Shown: positions 1 to 5,944, numbered from the stretch's first letter. The stretch is 9,460 nucleotides of DNA from Phycisphaeraceae bacterium (GCA_029260675.1 JAJDCV010000003.1:1-9460); one strand, 5' to 3'. Program-made: numbers and translations. Notes: generated by a model not told the origin, from the sequence alone.

Positions 1-546
1 ACCGAGGAGCAGCCGGGCCAGCCCAACCGTATCTTCTGTGCGATGCCTAAAAACCCGGACACGGGGTCTTTCTACCTGGTCGCGTCGTTCGACCCACAGC
101 GGACCCGTGACATGATCGACCAGACGCTGGACACCAACGCCCGGCTGACAACGGACGATCCGGACGAGGGGACGCTGCTCGAGGCGAGTTTCACGGGCCT
201 GCCTGAGTTGGCCAGGGTCTCCCACGCTGACGGCCCGCCGTCGGCGGTCGCCAACCTGGTGCAGCGTGCACACCTGTCGCTGAATGACGAGGGCGACTCG
301 GTGGCGGGTGACCTGACCCTGACGATGTCCGACAGCGTGCGTGCCCAGCAGGTGTTTGAGCTGATGCGGGGCGGGCTGGCGATGCTGCAACTGGCGGCGA
401 CGGCCGAGCCCGAGGCCCAGCCGCTGGCGGAGCTTGGGAACATGTTCAATATCCAGCACGACCCAGACGACGAAGACGTGACCGCCGGGTTCAACTGCTC
501 GTATGACCGGCTTGAACAACTGCTTGAAACCCTCGATGACATGTAG
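1..546 (+). CDS. C-terminal part of an unrecognised protein (5' end outside window)
   Basis: The reading frame is open from the first base of the window and ends at TAG 544-546. An internal ATG at 43 exists, but 14 sense codons precede it in frame with no stop, so this is most likely the 3' end of a longer gene; 181 residues are visible. I do not recognise the family. The visible part is acidic and has no membrane segment or obvious catalytic motif. A stretch around 300-540 (alternating hydrophobic residues in LTLTMSD, then an amphipathic region ending in a Leu/Asp-rich tail, LEQLLETLDDM) looks like a small alpha/beta domain. Inference: similar acidic domains occur in planctomycete proteins encoded near ECF sigma genes, and a sigma factor starts 77 bp downstream, so a role beside that system is possible but unproven. 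Confidence 0.7.
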   Translation, partial: TEEQPGQPNRIFCAMPKNPDTGSFYLVASFDPQRTRDMIDQTLDTNARLTTDDPDEGTLLEASFTGLPELARVSHADGPPSAVANLVQRAHLSLNDEGDSVAGDLTLTMSDSVRAQQVFELMRGGLAMLQLAATAEPEAQPLAELGNMFNIQHDPDDEDVTAGFNCSYDRLEQLLETLDDM

Positions 547-579
547 CCCGGGCGCCATTTTCTGGCACACACTACGACG

Positions 580-585
580 TACAAT
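580..585 (+). promoter_or_regulatory. Candidate -10 box (TACAAT) for the first sigma factor gene
   Basis: TACAAT sits between the stop of the upstream gene (546) and the sigma gene. A start site about 7 bases after the box would fall near 592. That is downstream of the GTG at 588, so it argues against 588 as the start codon. The -35 region (about 557-562) is not a good TTGACA match. The same hexamer recurs before other genes in this window, which raises confidence. Confidence 0.45.
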
Positions 586-611
586 CAGTGCAAGCCCCCG
601 TGGTTAATCAT

Positions 612-615
612 GGAG
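612..615 (+). promoter_or_regulatory. Ribosome binding site deciding the start of the first sigma gene
   Basis: GGAG lies 8 bases before a TTG codon at 624. The in-frame GTG codons at 588 and 600 have no Shine-Dalgarno-like sequence, and 588 lies too close to the candidate -10 box to be transcribed. Confidence 0.45.
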
Positions 616-623
616 CCGGCACG

Positions 624-1304
624 TTGAATGACAAGAGTCAGACAAATACAGATCAACTGGACACGCTGAGCGAGGAAGCACTCGCCCGGCGTGTTCAGGT
701 TGGTTGCGTCCGCAGTTACGAAGAGCTGGACCGTCGGCTCCGGCCGAGGCTGGTGTACCTCTTGCATAAGCGCACCGGTAGCCGGGAGGACGCCGAGGAC
801 CTGGCACAGCAGGCGTTGATGCGGGCGTACCAGAAGATCGACCGGTACGATCCCAAACGCTGTTTTCGGTCGTGGCTATTTACGATCGCGGTGCGCCTGG
901 CGATCGACCTTCACCGCAAGCGTGGGATCCAGACCACGGGCGAGGGGATCGAGCGTGCGGTGGATACGAGGCCCGGGCCGGCCGAGCAGGCAAGCCGGGT
1001 CGATGGGCAGAGGCGGCTGTGGGCCCTGGCGGACCGGGTGCTGGACCCGACCCAGCGGACCGCGTTGTGGCTGCACTACGGCGAGGAACTCAAGGCCAGG
1101 GAGATCGCAAAAACCCTTGGGATCACCGCGGTGCATGTGCGTGTGCTGCTGTACCGTGCGAGACGGATTTTGATGACGCACCTGGACACACCGATAGAAC
1201 CGCAGGCCCGGCCTGTGATCGGTCGGCAGGCGGAGCCCGTGGCGGTGACTGAGGCGGTCACGATACAGAAAGAACCGGGCCTAAGTGAAGGAGTCGTGAC
1301 ATGA
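624..1304 (+). CDS. ECF-type RNA polymerase sigma factor
   Basis: A sigma-70 family factor of the extracytoplasmic-function type, expected to direct RNA polymerase to a small set of promoters. From the TTG start it has 226 residues. Region 2 spans about residues 32-100 and includes the acidic helix SREDAEDLAQQALMRAYQ and the promoter-melting segment FRSWLFTIAVRLAIDLHRKR. Region 4 spans about 134-187 with the helix-turn-helix AREIAKTLGITAVHVRVLLYRARR. A linker of about 33 residues and a C-terminal tail of about 40 residues with no recognisable domain make it longer than a minimal ECF factor. TTG 624 is preferred because of the GGAG at 612-615; GTG 588 or 600 would add 12 or 8 residues. The stop overlaps the next gene as ATGA, so the two are probably co-translated and the neighbour may be its regulator. 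Confidence 0.9.
   Translation: MNDKSQTNTDQLDTLSEEALARRVQVGCVRSYEELDRRLRPRLVYLLHKRTGSREDAEDLAQQALMRAYQKIDRYDPKRCFRSWLFTIAVRLAIDLHRKRGIQTTGEGIERAVDTRPGPAEQASRVDGQRRLWALADRVLDPTQRTALWLHYGEELKAREIAKTLGITAVHVRVLLYRARRILMTHLDTPIEPQARPVIGRQAEPVAVTEAVTIQKEPGLSEGVVT
1288..1293 (+). promoter_or_regulatory. Strong ribosome binding site inside the end of the sigma gene
   Basis: AAGGAG lies 7 bases before the ATG at 1301, within the last codons of the sigma factor gene. Together with the ATGA overlap it fixes the start of the downstream gene and suggests coupled translation. Confidence 0.75.
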
Positions 1305-1978
1305 TCCGTTGGCTATCACAACTGTGGGTCAGCCGTACGGTGGACCGTGGCGGCAAGCCTCCGAGGCTATGGCGCTGGACGTTTGGGCGTTTCGCGTCGT
1401 ACCGGCGGCTGGCATTGGAACTGCGCCAACTCGACGGGCAACTCAAACGGCAGGCGGCGTCACAACAGCGTGCGATCGAGCGCGAGCACCTGCCGGTCGG
1501 TCGATACTCACCGCGTTCGGCCCTGGGCCGTGGCGGGTTGGGGGCGGGATCAGGCGGGGGATTCGCTGACGGGTTGAACCGGCTGAGGACGGCGTGGACG
1601 GCGGGGTCACTGGCGGCGGTGGTGTTGGTGGCGCTGGTGGCCTGGGTCGCCTGGCCAAACCAGACGACACTGACACCGATACCAGATCAAGTTCAGACCT
1701 ACACCGCCGAATCGTTCGCGAAGGTCTGGGACCCGCTGGCCCGGCAGGCCGAGCTGACCGGGCAGGCTCTGCGTACACAGACCACACAGGTCGTGCGGTT
1801 GCAGGAGCGGCTCCCGGAGATCGACCGGGTGGTCAGCGACCTGGGCCAGGCGATCGAAACACCGATCCGCGACGAGGTCCAGCGGTTGACCCACGACCTG
1901 CGTAGGCCTTGGATCTACCTGGCAAGCCAACTGCCGCGTCTGCCACACAACGAAACGCCGGTCCCCGAAGAGACCTAG
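1301..1978 (+). CDS. Single-pass membrane protein, probable partner of the upstream ECF sigma factor
   Basis: A 225-residue protein with three parts. The N-terminal region (1-100) is basic: it has a Trp/Arg-rich start, then a helix about 36-62 (RLALELRQLDGQLKRQ), then a Gly/Arg/Ser-rich stretch about 68-90. One hydrophobic helix runs about 102-118 (SLAAVVLVALVAWVAW). The C-terminal region of about 105 residues is helical and looks coiled-coil-like (VVRLQERLPEIDRVVSDLG). The positive N-side predicts a cytoplasmic N-terminus. The gene overlaps the sigma gene by 4 bp and has its own strong ribosome binding site. Gene position and topology fit an anti-sigma factor, but no zinc HxxxCxxC motif or familiar anti-sigma domain is visible, so the function is inferred from context only. 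A membrane-tethered scaffold is an alternative. Confidence 0.8.
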   Translation: MIRWLSQLWVSRTVDRGGKPPRLWRWTFGRFASYRRLALELRQLDGQLKRQAASQQRAIEREHLPVGRYSPRSALGRGGLGAGSGGGFADGLNRLRTAWTAGSLAAVVLVALVAWVAWPNQTTLTPIPDQVQTYTAESFAKVWDPLARQAELTGQALRTQTTQVVRLQERLPEIDRVVSDLGQAIETPIRDEVQRLTHDLRRPWIYLASQLPRLPHNETPVPEET

Positions 1979-2032
1979 CCGGCCCCGCGTTGACCCCCAG
2001 CTATTACATGCCCTGGTACCGATCCAGGCCAG

Positions 2033-2038
2033 TACAAT
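2033..2038 (+). promoter_or_regulatory. Upstream candidate -10 box (TACAAT) before the second sigma gene
   Basis: TACAAT lies in the 161-bp gap between the membrane protein and the second sigma factor. No convincing -35 sits 16-18 bp upstream. It may be a second, distal promoter or a chance match. Confidence 0.25.
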
Positions 2039-2090
2039 CCAGCCAGACCCAGCAAAAGGCCGGGCGATACCCGTTTAGCCTCTCCTGGCG

Positions 2091-2096
2091 TACAAT
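2091..2096 (+). promoter_or_regulatory. Candidate -10 box (TACAAT) for the second sigma gene
   Basis: TACAAT is followed by ATCTCC, giving a likely start near 2103 and a leader of about 37 bases with a good ribosome binding site. The -35 region is poor. The separate promoter suggests that this sigma/anti-sigma pair is transcribed independently of the first. Confidence 0.4.
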
Positions 2097-2128
2097 ATCT
2101 CCCGGGTTCGAGGGTTCTTGATACTGAG

Positions 2129-2133
2129 AAGGA
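2129..2133 (+). promoter_or_regulatory. Ribosome binding site deciding the start of the second sigma gene
   Basis: AAGGA is 6 bases from TTG 2140 but directly abuts TTG 2134. The spacing therefore favours 2140 as the initiation codon. Confidence 0.6.
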
Positions 2134-2139
2134 TTGGGT

Positions 2140-2700
2140 TTGGAAAGCCAGGCGTTCCGTGAATTAGCGATGACGGAGTTGGACTCGGTGTACCGCATGG
2201 CGATGCACCTGGCGCGGAATCCCGAGGACGCGTCGGACCTGGTCCAGGAGACCTTTCTCAAGGCGTTCAAGGCCGAGGGGCGGTTCGAGCTGCGCGAGGC
2301 GGGGGTTAGGCCTTGGCTCTTTAAGATCCTGCACAACAACTTCTACACCAAGGTGGGCAAGAAGAAGCGCGAGCCCGTGCTGTCGGACGACTTGTCGTAC
2401 CAGGCGGGCCCGGGCGGGGACCCGAACGAAGCGGAACCGGCGTGGGACCTGTCGCACCTTGACTGGGAGCAGGTCGATGATCGGCTCAAGAAGGCGATCC
2501 ATGACCTGCCGGACCACTACCGGGAGGTTCTGCTGCTGTGGGCGGTCGAGGGTTTGAAGTACCGTGAGGTGGCGGACGTGCTGGAGGTGCCGCTGGGGAC
2601 GGTGATGAGCCGGCTGTACCGGGCCCGGGGGATCCTGACCAAGTCGCTTAGCGAGCTGGCTGCCGAGCACGGCATCGCGGCCGAGGAGGCGGGGAATTGA
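2140..2700 (+). CDS. ECF-type sigma factor, SigH/SigR-like
   Basis: A 186-residue sigma-70 family protein from TTG 2140 (TTG 2134 would add two residues). Region 2 covers about 15-78: the helix NPEDASDLVQETFLKAFKA, then RPWLFKILHNNFYTKVGKKKR. Region 4 covers about 115-168: LPDHYREVLLLWAVEGLKYREV, then a helix-turn-helix PLGTVMSRLYRARG. The wording of both regions, especially VEGxxYxEVAxxxxxPxGTVMSRLxRxR, is close to the actinobacterial SigH/SigR class that responds to redox and other stress. That similarity is from memory, and the actual signal here is unknown. The linker, about 80-110, is acidic. The next gene on the same strand, 180 bp downstream, encodes a probable anti-sigma factor, the usual arrangement for this family. 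Confidence 0.93.
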   Translation: MESQAFRELAMTELDSVYRMAMHLARNPEDASDLVQETFLKAFKAEGRFELREAGVRPWLFKILHNNFYTKVGKKKREPVLSDDLSYQAGPGGDPNEAEPAWDLSHLDWEQVDDRLKKAIHDLPDHYREVLLLWAVEGLKYREVADVLEVPLGTVMSRLYRARGILTKSLSELAAEHGIAAEEAGN

Positions 2701-2715
2701 CCGTATGTATCCGCG

Positions 2716-2744
2716 ATGAGCCGGTCCCCATGAAGAGGGCTCAT
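2716..2744. repeat. Inverted repeat / hairpin between sigma and anti-sigma genes
   Basis: ATGAGCC (2716-2722) is perfectly complementary to GGCTCAT (2738-2744), with a 15-base loop. It is followed by ATAAAAAG on the + strand, so it lacks the U-tract of an intrinsic terminator. It could attenuate read-through, stabilise the sigma mRNA end, or be an operator. Confidence 0.4.
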
Positions 2745-2816
2745 AAAAAGTGGCTCCCTGGGCCCCAGACGGCCTGTTTGGCTTGTTTTGAATTAAGTAA
2801 AAACCTGTGGATTTAT

Positions 2817-2843
2817 GGGAAGAAATAGCCGTACCAAACGGTT
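2817..2843 (+). promoter_or_regulatory. Candidate ECF-type promoter before the anti-sigma gene
   Basis: GGGAAGA (2817-2823), a 16-base spacer and GGTT (2840-2843) resemble the SigH/SigR-type promoter pattern (GGGAA-like -35, GTT-type -10). A start near 2850 would leave about 30 bases before the ATG at 2881. If real, the anti-sigma gene would be activated by the neighbouring sigma factor. This is one motif match only. Confidence 0.3.
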
Positions 2844-2880
2844 ACATACCCGGGGCAGGACCCGTTTTGGGTGAGCGAAC

Positions 2881-3768
2881 ATGACGATGGACCCTTTTAT
2901 GAATGACGCTGACAAGACCCTCGCCGCCTTTGCTGACGGGGAGCTTGACGGCGAGCACAACCTGGAAATGCTCAAACGGATGGCCCAGGATCCGACCACG
3001 GCCCAGCGGGTCGCTGACCATCAGAAACTCCGCGGTGCGGTGGCCCAGGCGATGGACGATCCTTCGATGAAGGCCCCGGCCGAATTGCGTGACCGGATCG
3101 GGCAACTGGCCCAGGACGAGCAGGCCCGGCGAGTAAGCAAGCCCTCGCCCGGACCCGTGCCTACGACCGGCTCACCCGTGCTGGCGGTGATCGGGCGCTG
3201 GATCCCCGCGGCCGTCGCTGCAGTGCTGTTCATCGGTGCCCTGGTCGCCCTGAATCAGGCCGGTGAGACCGGACCCGATCGGCTGATTACTTCCGCTCAA
3301 ATACTCAACACCTCGATGGTCGACCAGTTCGGCGATCGGCACTTCAAGTGCGCCCGAAACATCACCCCGATGCACGGGACCGACCGGTTCCCACAAGACC
3401 TGACCGCGCTGCCCGGGGCGCTCGGCGAGTACTTCGATCAGCCGATCGATCAGGACGTGCTGAACCTGTCGTCGCTGGGCTACGATTTCGACATGGCCGG
3501 GCTCTGTGTGCTCCCCGGCAAGGGGGCGGTGCACATGGTCTACAAGTCCCAGGCCCCCACCGGGCAGACCGATACACTGAGCCTGTGGCTTAGGCCTTTC
3601 GAGCAGGGCTCGGGGATCCAGGACGCCAAGCTGTACAAGACCGCGGACCCGACGGAAAACTTCCCCATGCTGGTCTGGCGGCACGGGGACATGGTCTATT
3701 ACCTCGTGGGCGACTCCTACGACGCCGTCGAGCGGGCCTTCGACGCGATCAGCCGCAACCAGGGCTGA
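2881..3768 (+). CDS. Membrane anti-sigma factor, probable partner of the 2140-2700 sigma factor
   Basis: A 295-residue protein. Residues about 10-85 form a helical N-terminal domain starting LAAFADGELDGE, the typical opening of transmembrane anti-sigma factors; it should bind the sigma factor in the cytoplasm. The zinc HxxxCxxC motif of ZAS proteins is absent. A Pro/Ser-rich linker (85-100) leads to one membrane helix about 106-125 (RWIPAAVAAVLFIGALVAL). The outer domain (about 130-295) has the pattern GYDFDMAGLCVLPGKGAVHMVY and, near the end, LVWRHGDMVYYLVGD. That matches the C-terminal sensor domain seen in many proteobacterial-type anti-sigma factors (family resemblance from memory). Its two cysteines (157, in HFKCARN, and 209) could form a disulfide or bind a ligand. 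The start at ATG 2881 is supported by GGTGAG at 2870-2875; ATG 2899 is the alternative. Confidence 0.85.
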   Translation: MTMDPFMNDADKTLAAFADGELDGEHNLEMLKRMAQDPTTAQRVADHQKLRGAVAQAMDDPSMKAPAELRDRIGQLAQDEQARRVSKPSPGPVPTTGSPVLAVIGRWIPAAVAAVLFIGALVALNQAGETGPDRLITSAQILNTSMVDQFGDRHFKCARNITPMHGTDRFPQDLTALPGALGEYFDQPIDQDVLNLSSLGYDFDMAGLCVLPGKGAVHMVYKSQAPTGQTDTLSLWLRPFEQGSGIQDAKLYKTADPTENFPMLVWRHGDMVYYLVGDSYDAVERAFDAISRNQG

Positions 3769-3803
3769 GCCTGTCTCCCGGGGCACTCACCAACTCAAAA
3801 ACC

Positions 3804-3833
3804 TTGACCCAGGCGGTATTTCCGTGATATACT
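3804..3833 (+). promoter_or_regulatory. Sigma-70-type promoter of the ilvB leader
   Basis: TTGACC (3804-3809), an 18-base spacer and TATACT (3828-3833) form the best housekeeping promoter in the window, with five of six matches in each box. Transcription should begin about 3840-3842, at or just before the ATG of the leader ORF at 3842. The leader peptide mRNA is therefore probably leaderless. Confidence 0.8.
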
Positions 3834-3841
3834 GTGGCTCT

Positions 3842-3940
3842 ATGTCAATCTACGGCCAAACCACAAAGAACGCCCCCGCTGATGCGGTACGACCCGGCCT
3901 ACACCTGGGCGTTGGACGTGCCGTGGTCGTTGTTAGCTGA
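3842..3940 (+). CDS. Valine-rich leader peptide upstream of ilvB (putative attenuator peptide)
   Basis: A 32-codon ORF, too short for usual gene calling: ATG 3842, stop TGA 3938-3940. The peptide opens MSIYGQTTKN and ends GLHLGVGRAVVVVS. The final codons before the stop include Leu (CTA, CTG), Val (GTT), then four consecutive Val codons GTG GTC GTT GTT at 3923-3934, one Ser codon and the stop. Val and Leu are end products of the pathway started by the downstream ilvB product. A run of valine codons near the end of a short ORF is the hallmark of ilvB-type leader peptides, such as enterobacterial IvbL with its own Val run and the actinobacterial ilvB leaders. It sits directly at the predicted transcription start and has no ribosome binding site, suggesting leaderless initiation. 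Expected role: ribosome stalling at Val codons when charged tRNA-Val is scarce allows expression of ilvB. The coding claim is strong; the mechanism is inferred. Confidence 0.8.
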   Translation: MSIYGQTTKNAPADAVRPGLHLGVGRAVVVVS

Positions 3941-4110
3941 GCGGAAGACCCGCACTGCCCGCTGCACAAGGGCAAAGCAAGGGCCAGGCCAGGCAAACAC
4001 GCCGACCCCCTGCCCGTCCAACCCCGTCCCTCACAGATCATCAACTTGCTCAACACCACGACCCGCCGCGTCTCGGCCGGGTTATCGACAGATACGAACG
4101 GAAAAACGCC
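3941..4110 (+). promoter_or_regulatory. Untranslated leader between the valine peptide and ilvB, with candidate attenuator structures
   Basis: 170 bases without a gene. A hairpin at 4061-4082 pairs ACCCGCCG with CGG-C-CGGGT (8 bp, one bulged C, loop CGTCT). Its right arm GGCCGGGT (4075-4082) is also perfectly complementary to ACCCGGCC at 3892-3899 inside the leader ORF. The Val-codon stretch 3922-3932 can pair with CAACACCACG at 4051-4060 apart from one bulged C. Further upstream, GGGCA (3970-3974) can pair with TGCCC at either 3956-3960 or 4011-4015. Bases 3991-4060 contain 33 C and 10 G, a C-over-G bias like that of Rho loading sites. No U-tract follows any hairpin, so classical intrinsic attenuation is not supported; Rho-dependent or translational control fits better. 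The ilvB start has only a weak GGA at 4100-4102. Confidence 0.5.
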
Positions 4111-5898
4111 ATGCCTCAAAGCAAAGAGAACCTCAACACCGAAGCCATCCCCGCCACCGGCCACGGCGAGCCAACCGACCGGTACATCGGGATGACCGGT
4201 GCCCAGATCTACCACGAGATGATGCGCGAGCACGGCGTGGAGACGATCTTCGGGTATCCCGGCGGCGCGATCCTGCCGGTCTTCGACGCGATCCATGATT
4301 CGCCGCACTTCCAGTTCATCCTCTCCCGCCACGAGCAGGGCGCCGGGCACATGGCCGAGGGCTATGCCCGGGCGTCGGGGAAGGTCGGGATCGTGCTGGT
4401 GACCTCCGGGCCCGGAGCGACCAACACCGTGACCCCGATGCAGGACGCTTTGATGGACGGCACACCGATCATCGTGTTCGCCGGGCAGGTCGCCACCGGC
4501 GCGATCGGGTCGGACGCCTTCCAGGAGGCGGACATGACGGGGATCAGCCGGCCGTGTACGAAGTGGAACGTGCTGGTCAAGCACGTGCGCGACCTGCCGC
4601 GTGCGATCAACCAGGCCTTCCACATCGCCACCACCGGCCGGCCGGGCCCGGTGTTCGTGGACCTGCCCAAGGACATGACCGCCAGCGTGCTCAACGAGGC
4701 GGTCTGTGACCAGCCGCACCTGCCGGGGTACCACATCCGTGAGTTGGGGACGTCCAGCGAGATCGAGCGCGTCGCCGAGATGATCAACGGCGCGAAGAAG
4801 CCGTTGTTCTACGTCGGCCAGGGCGCGATCCTCTCGGACGCGACCGAGGTGCTGCGCCAGTGTGCCGAGAAGGCCAACATCCCCGTGACAACGACCCTGC
4901 TGGGGCTCGGCGCGTTCGACGAGCACTCGCCGTTGTCGCTTGACATGCTGGGGATGCACGGCTCGGTGTACGCCAACTGGGCCATGCGTGACGCCGACTG
5001 CATCATCGCCGTGGGCGCACGCTTTGACGACCGGGTGACCGGGAAGATCTCCGCGTTCGCGCCTGGCGCACGCGCCGCCGAGGCAGAGGGCCGCGGCGGG
5101 ATCATCCACTTCGACATCGCACCGGAAAGCATCAACAAAGCCGTCGCCGTGACCATCGGCGTTGAGGGCGACGCACGCAAGAACCTGGACCTGCTGCTGC
5201 CGTTACTCAAAGACGTCGACCGTGGTGACTGGCTCAAGACCGTGACCAAGTGGAAGCAAGACCACCCCTTCGCCTACGACCACGACGAGCGCGAGTTCCA
5301 CCTCAAGCCCCAGGCCGTGGTCGAGGAGATGTGCAAACAGATCGGCGACAACGCGATCATCACCACCGGCGTGGGCCAGCACCAGATGTGGGCCGCGCAG
5401 TACTACAAATTCCGCACGCCCCGGCAGTGGGTCACGTCCGGGGGCCTCGGGACCATGGGCTTCGGCGTGCCCGCGTCCGTCGGCGCAAAACTCGCCTGCC
5501 CCGACAAGCCCGTGGTGAATATCGACGGCGACGGGTCGTTCTGCATGACCGCTATGGAGATGATCACCGCGGCGCAATACGGCGTCGCCGCCAAGACGAT
5601 CATCCTCAACAACGACTTCCAGGGCATGGTCAAGCAGTGGCAGGACCTGTTCTACGACGAACGCTACAGCCACACCGAGATGCACAACCCCGACTTCTGC
5701 AAGCTCCTCGAGGCGATGCACTGCAAGGCGGTCCGCGTGACCAAGCTCGAAGACCTCCCGGCGAAGATGAAGGAGTTCCTGGACCACGACGGCCCGGCGA
5801 TTCTCGAGGCCATGGTCGAGAAGCACGAGCACGTGTATCCGATGCTGCCCGCCGGGAAGACCGTGGATGAAATGGTACTGGGGCCGGCGAAGAAGTAG
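4111..5898 (+). CDS. ilvB: Acetolactate (acetohydroxyacid) synthase, catalytic large subunit
   Basis: A 595-residue thiamine-diphosphate enzyme that condenses two pyruvates to acetolactate, or pyruvate with 2-oxobutyrate, the first common step of valine, leucine and isoleucine synthesis. The N-terminal ThDP-binding domain carries GYPGGAILP (48-56) and the catalytic glutamate E75 in SRHEQGAGHMAEGYARASG. The central domain contains GRPGPVFVDLPKDM. The C-terminal domain has the ThDP/Mg motif GDGSF (473-477) through LNND (499-502), followed by QGMVKQWQDLFYDERYSHT, a signature of true acetohydroxyacid synthases; W510 matches the tryptophan of the herbicide-binding site. Length is normal, with an extra N-terminal stretch of about 25 residues before GMTGAQIYHEM. 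ATG 4111 has a weak ribosome binding site. No ilvN or ilvC follows; the next gene is transposase-like. Expression is probably controlled by the valine-rich leader peptide upstream. Confidence 0.97.
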   Translation: MPQSKENLNTEAIPATGHGEPTDRYIGMTGAQIYHEMMREHGVETIFGYPGGAILPVFDAIHDSPHFQFILSRHEQGAGHMAEGYARASGKVGIVLVTSGPGATNTVTPMQDALMDGTPIIVFAGQVATGAIGSDAFQEADMTGISRPCTKWNVLVKHVRDLPRAINQAFHIATTGRPGPVFVDLPKDMTASVLNEAVCDQPHLPGYHIRELGTSSEIERVAEMINGAKKPLFYVGQGAILSDATEVLRQCAEKANIPVTTTLLGLGAFDEHSPLSLDMLGMHGSVYANWAMRDADCIIAVGARFDDRVTGKISAFAPGARAAEAEGRGGIIHFDIAPESINKAVAVTIGVEGDARKNLDLLLPLLKDVDRGDWLKTVTKWKQDHPFAYDHDEREFHLKPQAVVEEMCKQIGDNAIITTGVGQHQMWAAQYYKFRTPRQWVTSGGLGTMGFGVPASVGAKLACPDKPVVNIDGDGSFCMTAMEMITAAQYGVAAKTIILNNDFQGMVKQWQDLFYDERYSHTEMHNPDFCKLLEAMHCKAVRVTKLEDLPAKMKEFLDHDGPAILEAMVEKHEHVYPMLPAGKTVDEMVLGPAKK

Positions 5899-5924
5899 AG
5901 CCGCGGTTCCGGGAAGGTAGGGTG

Positions 5925-5940
5925 CGGGTGCGGATACCCG
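5925..5940. repeat. Small hairpin after ilvB
   Basis: CGGGT (5925-5929) pairs with ACCCG (5936-5940) across six bases, 27 bp after the ilvB stop. No T-run follows, so it is at best a weak 3'-end structure rather than a terminator. Confidence 0.3.
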
Positions 5941-5944
5941 GTGC

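Noticed and set aside
588..623. GTG 588 (or GTG 600) as start of the first sigma factor
   Set aside because: Neither has a ribosome binding site, and 588 lies only two bases after the TACAAT box, so it would not be transcribed from that promoter. It cannot be excluded if another promoter is used.
2716..2744. Hairpin after the second sigma gene as an intrinsic terminator
   Set aside because: It is followed by A-rich rather than T-rich sequence on the + strand, and the opposing strand has no gene that would need it.
3172..3786. A 204-codon - strand frame over the anti-sigma gene
   Set aside because: It is antisense to a well-supported gene, and its composition is that of a GC-rich shadow frame.
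4061..4090. The hairpin before ilvB as a classical intrinsic attenuator terminator
   Set aside because: Only TTAT follows the stem, with no U-tract, so factor-independent termination is unlikely.
3834..4298. A 154-codon + strand frame starting at GTG 3834
   Set aside because: It overlaps ilvB in another frame, its product is Pro/Arg-rich with no domain, and its start would lie within the promoter-to-start interval. The valine leader ORF in a different frame explains the region better.
3850..5109. A 419-codon open frame on the - strand across the leader and ilvB
   Set aside because: It is antisense to ilvB, which has all its catalytic motifs. The translation is rich in His, Arg, Gly and Asp with no domain, as expected from the opposite strand of a GC-rich gene.
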